Virus record (IMG/VR): IMGVR_UViG_3300032307_000369
Location: 1 to 30,874 of that record
DNA from: a virus
DNA: 30,874 bases
Direction: 5' to 3' (one strand)
A program made the translations under genes and the position numbers. The notes under the pieces were generated by a model, which saw only the letters and a list, made by a program, of their open reading frames with translations, did not search any database and was not told the DNA's origin. Shown here piece by piece: positions 4,824 to 14,252 of the stretch. Within the stretch, counting starts at the first letter, position 1; each line of letters opens with the position of its first letter.

Positions 4824-5225
4824 TTAGTTAACAAGGTCAAACTCCTTTAAAAAATACATCTTTACATCTGGTATAATACCAATCTCTTCATTAAAATCAA
4901 AACCTACTGCATTCAGTATCTTATTGTATGTATCTTTATCCTGCTCGTAGGGAACATAGTATGGATCGTTGCCATGTAGCAATTCTGGATCATTTAGTGA
5001 TTCGTAAAAATCCTCACTAAAATGCTGGTTAAGCCATCGAGCATAGCATATGGCAACTACATAACTCTTAGCAGGATATACCCAACCTAATTCTGTTGTT
5101 GTAAAATACTTAATGGCGTTTTCTACTATTTCATCTCGTACTTCAACTTTGTGCAGACTTAGATCATCATCGTGTTCAGTATTGAGTCTGTGAAATATCT
5201 CTTGACGTATCTTCCATTCTTTCAT
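4824..5225 (-). CDS. Unknown protein of the radical SAM operon (133 aa)
   Basis: Not recognised. The protein is acidic and aromatic-rich with likely helices and no cysteine cluster, signal or membrane segment (only Cys at about residue 60). It overlaps the end of the upstream radical SAM gene by 50 bases, unusually long for this operon, and ends 5 bases before the next oxygenase. It could be a partner or substrate-recognition protein, but nothing in the sequence shows this. Confidence 0.7.
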   Translation of the reverse strand: MKEWKIRQEIFHRLNTEHDDDLSLHKVEVRDEIVENAIKYFTTTELGWVYPAKSYVVAICYARWLNQHFSEDFYESLNDPELLHGNDPYYVPYEQDKDTYNKILNAVGFDFNEEIGIIPDVKMYFLKEFDLVN

Positions 5226-6126
5226 AATATTCTAATAATCCTCGATAGCCATTACAACTGTTGGTTAGATCTCTAACGTATCTGTAATGTTCTGTTAAAC
5301 AATGACCCTTAAAAGGACAACTTTGACATATTGGGCTTAGACTTTGTTTTTCTTTTTCTGCCCAAGCAATGTATTCCTCAAAACTGTCTAGTTCTAAGAA
5401 GTATTCGTTATCGTTGAGATCAAACTCTAAAACAGCAAAATTTCCTTTAGGAGTAATGTACACATGGTCATCACTAAAACTGTTATATATTTTATCTAAA
5501 CTATCTTGTATATGATATTCATTGATAAACTCAAACTTCTTCTCTACTGGACTCTCTAACCACTTGATAACAAAGTTTTCAAAATCTCTGTGTGACACAC
5601 TGTGACAGTTGGCTTGGTTGGTGCTGTATGGTTTGATCTCAACTGATGATACTGCACTGCACATATTCAATTCATGTATCATGCTATCAACATCTAGGTC
5701 AATTAATTTTTTACTGGCTAGGATAAGAACGTATAAAGGCTTTTGAGACATCAGCATATTTTGATATACAGTTTCATTTTTTTCTCTAGCTTCAAAATCG
5801 TAGCTGACACTGAGCGTAATGTCATCGTCAAAGAACCAATCATGTATCATACTGTAGTTGGTTATGATATTAATAGAACCTGTATAATATTTTTTAATGG
5901 TACGTTTTAGTTCATAAAATTCTTCACGTTTTAAAATTCCAATTTCACCACCATACAAATCAATACCTTTAATTTTTGTATGTGCTGTAATTTGTTGTAG
6001 ACGTGTTTCTAACTGCTCAGAACTAATAGTCAATCTGTCACGTAGCTGTTGAGGAGTTAGGTAACAGAAGTTGCAACTAAAATTACAATAGTACGTTGGG
6101 TTAATGGATACTGTAACTTCACGCAT
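5176..6126 (-). CDS. Radical SAM protein with C-terminal Cys cluster
   Basis: 316 aa. Cys14, Cys18 and Cys21 form the CxxxCxxC motif for the SAM-binding 4Fe-4S cluster, and a GGE-type SAM motif follows near residue 60. Near the C-terminus a cluster of cysteines (CxxC, then C and C, residues about 263-290) resembles a SPASM/twitch auxiliary-cluster domain, seen in peptide-modifying radical SAM enzymes. It overlaps the end of the previous radical SAM gene by 8 bases. Reaction and substrate unknown; anaerobic-type chemistry on a protein or peptide is an inference from domain type and neighbours. Confidence 0.85.
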   Translation of the reverse strand: MREVTVSINPTYYCNFSCNFCYLTPQQLRDRLTISSEQLETRLQQITAHTKIKGIDLYGGEIGILKREEFYELKRTIKKYYTGSINIITNYSMIHDWFFDDDITLSVSYDFEAREKNETVYQNMLMSQKPLYVLILASKKLIDLDVDSMIHELNMCSAVSSVEIKPYSTNQANCHSVSHRDFENFVIKWLESPVEKKFEFINEYHIQDSLDKIYNSFSDDHVYITPKGNFAVLEFDLNDNEYFLELDSFEEYIAWAEKEKQSLSPICQSCPFKGHCLTEHYRYVRDLTNSCNGYRGLLEYYERMEDTSRDISQTQY

Positions 6127-7189
6127 ATTCTTTTACATACTCTGTTGGTTCTAAAATGCCTGACATGTTATTAGCTTCAATGATCTTAGGCGCGAGTGCC
6201 TTCATGCGTATACAATGTGCCTCTACTAGATTGAAATCTTTTAGGTCTTTGATTGTTTTGCGACAGCCGTTACAAATTTCAAACATTGGACAAGTGTAAC
6301 ATGCTTGCTTCAAACTTTGTAGTTCAGGCTCTACTCTTAATGGGAAGATCTTTTTACCTAACATCTCTTCTTTAAAATTGATTGAGTACAGTCTGTCATC
6401 TCCAAATGATCCACAACTGTAGTAGTCCCCGCTTGGTTGTAGTGTTCTAATACCGCCATCACATTTACGATTTTGTGGACATGATGTTGCGCCACCGTTT
6501 AATCGCTTGACCATTTGTTTAGTATTAAACTCCCATTCAGTCAACCCTAGTTCCCAAATCTTAACATATATTTCGTAAATCTTTGCCAGCATGTAGGGTT
6601 TGCCCTCTTGTCCCATTACAATGTTTTTAAATTTAACAGGGGGACCACTACTAAAAGCATAGTTGAGTTTACATTCAACACCCATCTTCTTAGCAAGCTC
6701 TACATTCTTAATGGCAAGATGTTCATTCTCTTCTGTAATAACACTAATAAAGTCTGGACGATAACCCACGTGCTCTAACATAGCATCACTTACAGCCCAA
6801 AAATCTTCTTCACTAAATTCTGTAAGGTCACCCTTTAATCTTCCGCCACCGTATTGGAATGATGTAGTAATACCCATGCGTTTGTGATTAAACAACTCTT
6901 TCCACTTGCTGGGATTTTTATAAAATGGCCAAAGATTAGATGTAAAACTTAACGTGGCATTAGAACCAATAGTTTCTAAATGTTCAATAATTTTCCAGTA
7001 GTAGCTAGGATCCATCATTAAAGGATCACCACCATTAACAATGATAGTTTGTGTTTCTGGGTAGCGTTTTAAAAATGCGTAGACATACTCTAAATCTAAT
7101 TCTAAAGATTTATCTTCAGTAATGTGTGTGCTACTACAGAACGTGCATTTAAAGTTACAACGTTCTGTTGGTTTAATTATTAAATCCAT
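6119..7189 (-). CDS. Radical SAM/SPASM protein
   Basis: 356 aa with CxxxCxxC at Cys11, Cys15, Cys18 and an N-G-G-D SAM motif near residue 52. The C-terminal part has a full-looking SPASM set: Cys in a C-x5-C pair, a GxxTLQPSGDYYSCG segment, then C-x2-C-x5-C-x2-C and a last Cys. SPASM enzymes modify ribosomal peptides or act in protein maturation using extra Fe-S clusters. Separated by one base from the 97 aa gene upstream and overlapping the next radical SAM gene. Confidence 0.9.
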   Translation of the reverse strand: MDLIIKPTERCNFKCTFCSSTHITEDKSLELDLEYVYAFLKRYPETQTIIVNGGDPLMMDPSYYWKIIEHLETIGSNATLSFTSNLWPFYKNPSKWKELFNHKRMGITTSFQYGGGRLKGDLTEFSEEDFWAVSDAMLEHVGYRPDFISVITEENEHLAIKNVELAKKMGVECKLNYAFSSGPPVKFKNIVMGQEGKPYMLAKIYEIYVKIWELGLTEWEFNTKQMVKRLNGGATSCPQNRKCDGGIRTLQPSGDYYSCGSFGDDRLYSINFKEEMLGKKIFPLRVEPELQSLKQACYTCPMFEICNGCRKTIKDLKDFNLVEAHCIRMKALAPKIIEANNMSGILEPTEYVKEYA

Positions 7190-7190
7190 T

Positions 7191-7484
7191 TTATTTTGAC
7201 AGTGGACTGCCTACTTCCAAATTGCCATCACCTCTTTCTAAACCATTCAATTGACGTATAACGTCCATGATTAAATGCTTATATTTCTGTGTAGGTCCTT
7301 CAAGTTCTTTAATCTTGGCATCCCAGTAATCTCTTTTCTCTGGAATCTCCATATCCCTAACGCAATTATTAGCGTATACCAAATACTCTTGGCAATAAAT
7401 TTCACGCTGTGCTTCGTACTTTTCTTTTAAAGAAATAAGTTCTTCTGGACTTAGGGTGTCTAAATCTACTCCATGGTCAATCAT
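7191..7484 (-). CDS. Small helical protein between two radical SAM genes
   Basis: 97 aa, not recognised. Mostly charged helix with possible coiled coil (residues 13-35 and 55-85), two cysteines (Cys31, Cys41) and a Gly/Ser-rich tail. Its ATG overlaps the stop of the cobalamin-type radical SAM gene (ATGA). Being small and placed between two radical SAM genes it could be a carrier or substrate, but it has no leader/core pattern that would prove it. Confidence 0.65.
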   Translation of the reverse strand: MIDHGVDLDTLSPEELISLKEKYEAQREIYCQEYLVYANNCVRDMEIPEKRDYWDAKIKELEGPTQKYKHLIMDVIRQLNGLERGDGNLEVGSPLSK

Positions 7485-9112
7485 GTTATTCTCCTAAATA
7501 GCTCATTCATTATTACTAATTTGTTTTCTTCAACCCAACGAGGAATGGCTTCAGTCCTTACCACACCTTTGATAGTATTAATATTTCTAGGCGGAGTATC
7601 AGGATTTAAAATGTCTTCAATTTCATCATAGATCTCTTGATACCCATCTAAAATTTTAAAAATCTCCCAACAGTGTTTTGCAAATTCACTCACAGTAACA
7701 CTGTCTTTAAACATGTCATACATTGTTCGTATTAAATTGTTGCCTGCAAAATTCATGAAAAACATTTGCACAACATCTTCTCTTGTAAAAGAATAGCTAC
7801 TGGCAACTGTTTTATAATATGTTCTGCGATTCTTAAATAATCCGCCTTGGTTGGCAATATCCTGTTCATCAACGTTGTCAGTATATACATCAACCAGCTC
7901 AATGTTGTAAATTTCTTGATAAACAGGATCACTAATTTCGCTGTCAGGTAACGCCATTAAGTCGTAACGCCAACTTGACCATGCTCCCAAATCATAAAAC
8001 AATTCCCATTCTGCATAAAAATCATCTAAGGTACTTCCTGGCATGGCCATGATAAGTTCCATGCCAGGATGATAATCATATTTGGCACATAGATCCCGCA
8101 TGTATTTGCCAAGTTTAATTTTATCTGAGACTTTCATATCAGTGCGTTTAGCAACTTGCATTGCAACATCACTGATGCTTTGAATACTGATGTTGGGCAC
8201 AATGGCTGCTCTATCTTTTCTACCAAACGGTTGAATGATCTCAAAGAAACTATCTACTAGTCTTTTTCTTCTTTCGTAGTCTTTTGTTTTTACTTGACTG
8301 ATATCAATGAAGGTTAACCCTGCATCTTTGGCAAACTTTAAGAGTCCTAAGTCACGTTCTTCAAACACACCAAAATTAGCATCAGCACAAATAGCTTCAG
8401 TATATCCTGCTTCTACAATAGCAACACAATCCCGTTGAGCCCATTCAACTTCTTTTTTAATAATTTTTCCACCAATGCCGCCACCCCATTCACAATAGGT
8501 ACATTTAAAAGGACAACCTCTTGTGGTCTCAATGACCATCATGAGTTCCATATCGTGTTCACGACCATAGGCACTGAGTTCTTTTAGGAAACTTAGATTC
8601 TCTTCATACGGACTTGCTAGTGGAAATTCCCAACGCTGTTGTTTATTAGAACGTAACTCATAAGTGATTTGATTGACATCAATATTATCTTCAATGTATT
8701 GATCAATTACGTCAGTGACAAAGAATTCACCAGGGAACATAGGGCGTAAAATATAATCATACATCCAACGTTTTTGCCAAAGCTCTTTGTCTTTGGCTCC
8801 TATCATTGGACCACCTAGCAAATTTACTACTTTTGGATTTTGTTTTTTAACGTATTCAGCAATGTTGTCGCACAGTGTATAATTCCAAACATAACTGCTG
8901 TACATGACTATATCAGCTTCTTTAATTAGCTCATATATCTCTTCAATGTTTTGATACTTGTTATATTTGTAAGGAGGTTCTAGCCATTCAACTTGATCGG
9001 CGTATTTTCCGTTATGCTCGTAAAAACTTTTGCATAGCATCCACGTGACTGGATTGATTAAACTCCAGTCGGCATGTGGCGGATTGATAAAGGCTATTTT
9101 GATTCTTTTCAT
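7481..9112 (-). CDS. Radical SAM protein with probable cobalamin-binding N-terminus
   Basis: 543 aa. The N-terminal ~150 residues (FINPPHADWSL at 8-18, a hydrophobic VNLLGGP at 96-102) resemble the B12-binding domain of class B radical SAM enzymes, though no clear DxHxxG is visible. Cys200, Cys204 and Cys207 form CxxxCxxC inside the typical TTRGCPFKCTYCEWG. B12 radical SAM enzymes typically methylate unreactive carbons, but ring rearrangements and other chemistries exist. No ribosome site precedes the ATG and a weak promoter lies at 9123-9151, so it may also be expressed by itself. Confidence 0.88.
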   Translation of the reverse strand: MKRIKIAFINPPHADWSLINPVTWMLCKSFYEHNGKYADQVEWLEPPYKYNKYQNIEEIYELIKEADIVMYSSYVWNYTLCDNIAEYVKKQNPKVVNLLGGPMIGAKDKELWQKRWMYDYILRPMFPGEFFVTDVIDQYIEDNIDVNQITYELRSNKQQRWEFPLASPYEENLSFLKELSAYGREHDMELMMVIETTRGCPFKCTYCEWGGGIGGKIIKKEVEWAQRDCVAIVEAGYTEAICADANFGVFEERDLGLLKFAKDAGLTFIDISQVKTKDYERRKRLVDSFFEIIQPFGRKDRAAIVPNISIQSISDVAMQVAKRTDMKVSDKIKLGKYMRDLCAKYDYHPGMELIMAMPGSTLDDFYAEWELFYDLGAWSSWRYDLMALPDSEISDPVYQEIYNIELVDVYTDNVDEQDIANQGGLFKNRRTYYKTVASSYSFTREDVVQMFFMNFAGNNLIRTMYDMFKDSVTVSEFAKHCWEIFKILDGYQEIYDEIEDILNPDTPPRNINTIKGVVRTEAIPRWVEENKLVIMNELFRRIT

Positions 9113-9122
9113 AGATTATACT

Positions 9123-9151
9123 ATTATACAGCATAAAGTTAACAATTACAA
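9123..9151 (-). promoter_or_regulatory. Possible internal promoter of the operon
   Basis: Minus strand TTGTAA (9146-9151), 17 bases, TATAAT (9123-9128). The -35 is 4/6. The implied start would be about 4 bases from the ATG of the cobalamin-type gene, giving a leaderless message. Confidence 0.35.
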
Positions 9152-9661
9152 GCCTTCTACATTATAAGTGAAACTAGCAAGTCTTCGTGTAATTTTACTT
9201 TTACTAGCTCTATGGAAAAAGCCAGGAGTTTGATTGAGCAACACTAAATCTCCTTTTTTAGGATAGTAAGTGTCAATGTTACCTTCCCCGGGCCATTTGA
9301 ATTGTATTTCCCCACCAGTTGCAGGGTTCTGGTCATCAAAGTAAAATAAGAAGAAGATATTACCTCCTTCAAATCCATCGTTGTGCCAAATACTGCTGTC
9401 AGCATCTACACCTTCAGCAATAACATAACTCATAAAATTATTCTTTGGAAACGCTTGATTAATGTATTTTTCAGTTATGTATACTTTGGCTGCTTCCATT
9501 TGCAACACTACTTCTTTAGGCAGGTTATCTTTAAAGTTATCACGCAAACGCTCTTCATGATATTGAAACTCTACGCTATCAATATCGATCATGCTGGCTA
9601 ATTCTTCTTCTCTAAAATAAGCATATCCTTTAGTAAGGAAATCATTCTTCCAATCTAACAT
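9146..9661 (-). CDS. 2OG-Fe(II) oxygenase
   Basis: 171 aa with a clear HxD...H iron triad: His93, Asp95 and His150, plus Gly116-Gly117-Glu118 and an Arg159/Arg160 pair for 2-oxoglutarate binding. It is closer to the prolyl-hydroxylase-like group than the two PF13759-like oxygenases of the operon. One base separates it from the preceding radical SAM gene. Likely hydroxylates a protein or small molecule made in the pathway. Confidence 0.87.
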   Translation of the reverse strand: MLDWKNDFLTKGYAYFREEELASMIDIDSVEFQYHEERLRDNFKDNLPKEVVLQMEAAKVYITEKYINQAFPKNNFMSYVIAEGVDADSSIWHNDGFEGGNIFFLFYFDDQNPATGGEIQFKWPGEGNIDTYYPKKGDLVLLNQTPGFFHRASKSKITRRLASFTYNVEGL

Positions 9662-9662
9662 C

Positions 9663-10685
9663 TCATTTCTCCAGTTTCATTTGTACGTATTTAAATGACT
9701 TTTTAAAAACACACTCATCTAAGTCTTTGGTTAATTCTTTATAGTCACTGCTGATAAAACAACTGAACCCGCATTTTTGATAAAACTCACAAGTAAAGCA
9801 ATTGCGTTCATTCATAAAGTTTTGAATAATAGCTGTGCCTTCTAAATTGGATGTGACATTGTTTTTCATCAACACACTTCCTGAACACCCTTTAGGTGAA
9901 GTGTTATCGTACATAATAGTAAAACTACTACCACGTGTACAAGCCATTTTATTGTTGGGTGCAGTTCCTAAAAATGATTCTACATTCATAGTCTTAGGAT
10001 ACTTATCAATTAATGTTTTATAAAATTCATACAACTCTGACTCTTTTGGCATCATTACTTTTAATGCGTTATGACCAGGTAACAAGTGATCCCATGTCAT
10101 GGTAAAGTTATTGTACAAGTAATCGTGATACTCGTCACCCTTTAAAAGATTAGCAATATTTTGTTTAGTGATTACCAGGCTGATTAATTTAACATAAGGT
10201 TTGAACTGTTCAATATTTTGTTTAAAAATTTCAAACTGAGCAGGATTAAATCTGCCAGCTAGGTCATAACTAACACTCATAGTCAAGTCGTATTTTTGAC
10301 AAAACTGTATCACATGATCCATTCTATCGTTAACTAAATTCGTAACAAAGTTGAAGATTAACACTTTATCCTTAGGAACTTTGTTTCGAACTTGTTTTAT
10401 GAATTCGCCGTAATACTCAATAAAGCCTTGATCTATTAGTTCATCCTGAAATAGTTCGCCACCCATAATATGTAGGTGAAATTCTTTGTTTTTATTATTT
10501 TTAATCCAATTGCATACAGGGTCAACTTTTTTTAGAATTTCCTCTTGGCTCAAACCAATACGACTGTTATGATCCTGTGGACAGAATACACAACTCATAT
10601 TGCAATGTTCAAAGAAGTTGACTACGATCTCAGACCAGTCAATTACTTTTTCCTTTATTACGCCATAAAAAAATTCATCACTCAT
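9663..10685 (-). CDS. Radical SAM protein with C-terminal Cys cluster
   Basis: 340 aa; Cys28, Cys32, Cys35 form CxxxCxxC and a GGE SAM motif lies near residue 75. The C-terminal region carries several cysteines including C-x2-C-x5-C-x3-C around residues 297-310 and a final Cys, like a SPASM or twitch domain. ATGA overlap with the upstream 380 aa gene. Substrate not known; the neighbours are an oxygenase and an unknown paralogue pair. Confidence 0.87.
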   Translation of the reverse strand: MSDEFFYGVIKEKVIDWSEIVVNFFEHCNMSCVFCPQDHNSRIGLSQEEILKKVDPVCNWIKNNKNKEFHLHIMGGELFQDELIDQGFIEYYGEFIKQVRNKVPKDKVLIFNFVTNLVNDRMDHVIQFCQKYDLTMSVSYDLAGRFNPAQFEIFKQNIEQFKPYVKLISLVITKQNIANLLKGDEYHDYLYNNFTMTWDHLLPGHNALKVMMPKESELYEFYKTLIDKYPKTMNVESFLGTAPNNKMACTRGSSFTIMYDNTSPKGCSGSVLMKNNVTSNLEGTAIIQNFMNERNCFTCEFYQKCGFSCFISSDYKELTKDLDECVFKKSFKYVQMKLEK

Positions 10686-11824
10686 GCAAACACCATTTGT
10701 TTTAATCTAGGATCGTTATTATTTTTTAACTCATACACAAGTTGTAGAATATAATTATTCCATTTTTGTACATGGGTTAGTATATCAAATACAATACTAA
10801 CGTTGTCCTTTTCAAAGTCTTTCTTTAGTATGCTGTTTATCTGTTCAGACGTCATGTTATCACGATTTTGAATCAGTGACCTTAACGTGTCAAAAACAAA
10901 ATGGGCATGATTACTTTCAAAGTAGTCTTCATCTAGTAATCTTATCTTATCATCTATTTGAATATCTTTGAACCAAAACTCTTGTAAGAATTTTCCAAGT
11001 TCTAATATTTCATCAATGTGTGCTAGAAAGTAAGCACTGTCCCTAGTTATGAACTTTAATTCGTTGTCAAACATCCAATATAACTTTGGATGAGATCTAA
11101 GTTTTTCTCTCCAACAATCATCGTCCCAAGATATATCTAAATCAAATGCTTCTTTTACATTTGCTTGCATGAAGTACTTGATAAAATAGAAGTACCACTC
11201 GCTAACTTCCATGGCTAATGCTTTTGATAACACATAGATGTATTTGTCTTTAAAAACTTCAATATGTGTTTCATCATTGAAAAAGTTTGCAAGATGCCAT
11301 TCAATACTGAATCCTTCAATGTGCTGTTTAACCCATTGTTGTCTTAGACCATTGTCACTCCATGGATTTAGATTATCAAATAATTCAATAAATTGTTTTT
11401 TGTTTAAGAACTCTATGTCAAGTATACTTGTTTTATTAAAATCCATAAAACTACTATTCAGCACTATAGCAGGGAAATGTAGTTTTGATCTTTGTACAGA
11501 TGCATTATAGCAACAAAATGCCAAGTTAGCATCCATGTTAGGAAAAATTGTTTTTATCCAGTTTACAAAGATGATATTAAAAGCATCCATGTCAACATAA
11601 AAGTTAAGTTTAGCTTCGTGCTCTAAACTGAGTAATAGTGAATGCCAATCTTTATAAGCACCATTTGCGCCCACTAGGTCTGCATACGTTGTAGCTTGAT
11701 GCTTGATTGGGTTTAGTGTAGACTTTTGTGCAACATTGGGATTTTTACTGACGATGATTCTTTTTTTAGAATTGTTGACTAGATAGTCTGGAGAGACATA
11801 TATTTTATTAAAAAGGTGTAACAT
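10682..11824 (-). CDS. Unknown protein, paralogue of the 12395-13555 product
   Basis: 380 aa. It shares with the 386 aa neighbour an N-terminal M-x-HLF-x-K-x-Y start, an A/D-DLVG motif (48-52), a YVD motif (76-78) followed by NWIK (88-91), and a similar overall helical, aromatic-rich composition. No catalytic motif, signal or membrane segment is seen. The family is unknown to me. Two diverged copies flanking an oxygenase inside a modification operon suggest a role as scaffold or substrate-binding partner; this is only inference. TAATG overlap with the upstream oxygenase. Confidence 0.8.
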   Translation of the reverse strand: MLHLFNKIYVSPDYLVNNSKKRIIVSKNPNVAQKSTLNPIKHQATTYADLVGANGAYKDWHSLLLSLEHEAKLNFYVDMDAFNIIFVNWIKTIFPNMDANLAFCCYNASVQRSKLHFPAIVLNSSFMDFNKTSILDIEFLNKKQFIELFDNLNPWSDNGLRQQWVKQHIEGFSIEWHLANFFNDETHIEVFKDKYIYVLSKALAMEVSEWYFYFIKYFMQANVKEAFDLDISWDDDCWREKLRSHPKLYWMFDNELKFITRDSAYFLAHIDEILELGKFLQEFWFKDIQIDDKIRLLDEDYFESNHAHFVFDTLRSLIQNRDNMTSEQINSILKKDFEKDNVSIVFDILTHVQKWNNYILQLVYELKNNNDPRLKQMVFA

Positions 11825-12369
11825 TATACAATCCTTTTATATTGATCTACATAAGATTCGTACCCGTCAGTGTTAATATATAAATCAAATGGCATGCACA
11901 ATCTTGTTCCCGGTCCACGATGAGTTAGTACTTCATGTCCTAAATAACTAGGGAAGATTAATAGGTCGCCAGGTTCTGGATGAATTTCAACTGGGTTGAA
12001 CCAACTTTGATTGATGTTAATTTGTTGTGATGGAGGATGTAATACGATTTCTCCTCCAGTTGCAGTTTGAAGATAAAATATCCCAGATAACCATCCCCAA
12101 GGATGCCAATGCCAACGAGCACTGTCTCCAGGCTCAATATACAGCATATTGCCGTTTAATTTTACCTCTGCACCTTTAGGTAGCTCTTCTTTCCAAGTTT
12201 CTGAAACAGCACTCATGATTTTTTCATAAAGTTTAGCTGTGAACTCGTCAGTGTCTTTAAACCATTTATTTTCGTGCTTGCTTACAACATCACTTTGAAA
12301 CATGAGTGTTGCCAACTCTTCGTTACCATGCTCATAATGTATTTTAGTTGGCCAAATTTCTCTTTTCAT
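11824..12369 (-). CDS. 2OG-Fe(II) oxygenase
   Basis: 181 aa, typical of the PF13759-like putative oxygenases: His87/His89 in a W-H-W-H-P segment followed by WLSGIFYL, Gly105-Gly106-Glu107, the PEPGDLLIFPS stretch, distal His145 and Arg156. AAAGG precedes the ATG. It sits between the two paralogous unknown proteins, whereas the operon's other oxygenases neighbour radical SAM genes. Confidence 0.88.
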   Translation of the reverse strand: MKREIWPTKIHYEHGNEELATLMFQSDVVSKHENKWFKDTDEFTAKLYEKIMSAVSETWKEELPKGAEVKLNGNMLYIEPGDSARWHWHPWGWLSGIFYLQTATGGEIVLHPPSQQININQSWFNPVEIHPEPGDLLIFPSYLGHEVLTHRGPGTRLCMPFDLYINTDGYESYVDQYKRIV

Positions 12370-12394
12370 TTAAACGCCTTTATAACACATTTGG

Positions 12395-13555
12395 TTATTG
12401 GATCACAAATGCGTTTAATTTAGATATTTGATTTTCTTTGTACAGTTGTTTTATATGCGCTAAGAGATAGATGTTATATCTAATTTTATCGTCAGAACCA
12501 AAAATTAGAAATTCTGTAACATTACTAGAACCGTCTATTTCATTCATAATTAGAGTTTCTAAATCGCTGTCAGTCAATTCAGATTTTCTACACATAGTAA
12601 AAACTTCTTTATTATGATTGATCCAGTTCAAGCCATTCTCGCCTGGATCATTTAATAATCCCAATGTCCAGTAAATGGTCAAGTGAGCTTTAAATTTTTC
12701 AAACTGTGAAGCAGTAATGTTGTTAAAATAAATCAAGCTATCGCTGTGTGGAACCGCAATTGATTCAACTCCCCAAATAGAAGAAGAGAACCAAATATCA
12801 AATGCAGGGTCTTCAACGGCTTCAGCTAGATTACTAGTAGTATACGTCTTTGTTGGACTGAATAAGTTTATGACATCTGGATTTAATAAATTTTCTATAA
12901 TGAAGCTTTTGCATTCATAAAAAGATTCTTGCATACCAAACTGTCTTTTGTTCAGTGCTATTGTTTTTAATTGTTCTTTACATGACCCATTGGCTAGATA
13001 AGATGCCAATAATAGTTCTAGACTTAAATCTGATTTAACTAGATTAACAAAACCATTGTACACGCTTGAATCTACATTGATTTGATAAAATACTTGACTA
13101 AACTCTTGTTGACTAATAAAATCTGCAATTTGAGTTTCTCTATAAGATCTTGAATAATTGTAGTATGTAGATGTTCCAAACATTCTAGTTTGAAACTGGT
13201 AAGTTGATACCATAGTATATGCATCATCAACTGTAGCTGACGGCAATACTGCTTTGATCCATGTGATTACAATCTTTAAAAAGTTTTCTTTATCTACATA
13301 TACAATGAGTTTTCTATCGCTAGTAAATGTATATTGATTTAACGAATTTAAAAATAACAGAAAGTTAGAATATTTTTTATCTTCTCCAACTAAATCGTCA
13401 ATTGATCTTGCATATTCGATCAACCTTCCATGCGCTACTCCATCAAGGTCTTGGAGCATACTAACTCCATTGGTTTGAGAAATAACAAGTCTGTCGTTGT
13501 TAACATCAATAACATCGTCAGATTCTAAATAAACTTTTTTAAACAGATGGAACAC
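12395..13555 (-). CDS. Unknown protein, paralogue of the 10682-11824 product
   Basis: 386 aa starting at a GTG preceded by GAGGAGA. N-terminus MFHLFKKVYL, DDLVG at 53-57, YVD at 86-88 and TWIK at 98-101 align with the 380 aa paralogue; the C-terminal halves have diverged more. Predicted soluble and helical. The start overlaps the end of the previous gene by 17 bases. Function unknown. Confidence 0.8.
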   Translation of the reverse strand: MFHLFKKVYLESDDVIDVNNDRLVISQTNGVSMLQDLDGVAHGRLIEYARSIDDLVGEDKKYSNFLLFLNSLNQYTFTSDRKLIVYVDKENFLKIVITWIKAVLPSATVDDAYTMVSTYQFQTRMFGTSTYYNYSRSYRETQIADFISQQEFSQVFYQINVDSSVYNGFVNLVKSDLSLELLLASYLANGSCKEQLKTIALNKRQFGMQESFYECKSFIIENLLNPDVINLFSPTKTYTTSNLAEAVEDPAFDIWFSSSIWGVESIAVPHSDSLIYFNNITASQFEKFKAHLTIYWTLGLLNDPGENGLNWINHNKEVFTMCRKSELTDSDLETLIMNEIDGSSNVTEFLIFGSDDKIRYNIYLLAHIKQLYKENQISKLNAFVIQ

Positions 13556-14252
13556 TTTGAATCTCCTCGATATCTCTTTTCATTGCTTCAACGAAATCAT
13601 CAGGATTAAACTTGTCAACGACAATCGCCCATGTTATAATGAAAATAGAGTTGTTGGGGTTAGCCCAATAATGGTATAAATTTTTACCTTTAAAAATATA
13701 GTCGTTAAAATATACTTCATGATACTTGAAGTTTTTGCTGTCTACAGTACTGTAGAAATCATAAAAATCATCATACTTCAATAATGATACAAAATTAATT
13801 CCAATGGTTAAATTGTTATCAAATCTTGGAGCTTGCTTAATTTGCTCTTTATAATTGTCATCATTAATTGAATATGTATTAAAATATAATAGGCTATCTA
13901 GTATACTAGCCCATACATCTAGTAGCTCTTTGTTTGCTTTGATAAACTCAGTATAACCAAAGTCATTTACTCCCTTATATTGCAGTAATAAACGTATGGC
14001 TTCTTTTTCTAAGAAAGGAATATTGACTAGAAAAGGTGAATTTAAATAATCAAGTAATAGCCCGTCAGCTAACTCAGTGTGTGCTTCTAACTTGATATCT
14101 GAAGGAATATCTAAATTACTAAGATAAGTTAATAACTTTGTCCCTTTCAAATCGCTGTTTTCATAATCAATTAGATAAAATGTTTCTTTATCAGCAAAAT
14201 ATTTTTTTAATTCTTCAATTTTAATAGGCGCAGTTGTTTCAATAATTTTCAT
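13539..14252 (-). CDS. Unknown protein (237 aa)
   Basis: Not recognised. Soluble, rich in Tyr, Phe, Asp and Lys, with no cysteines and no obvious motif. Composition resembles the two larger unknown proteins that follow but I could not align it to them convincingly. Its ATG overlaps the stop codon of the Cys-His-tailed protein (ATGA), so the two are made together; a chaperone or partner of that protein is one possible role. Confidence 0.75.
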   Translation of the reverse strand: MKIIETTAPIKIEELKKYFADKETFYLIDYENSDLKGTKLLTYLSNLDIPSDIKLEAHTELADGLLLDYLNSPFLVNIPFLEKEAIRLLLQYKGVNDFGYTEFIKANKELLDVWASILDSLLYFNTYSINDDNYKEQIKQAPRFDNNLTIGINFVSLLKYDDFYDFYSTVDSKNFKYHEVYFNDYIFKGKNLYHYWANPNNSIFIITWAIVVDKFNPDDFVEAMKRDIEEIQSVPSV

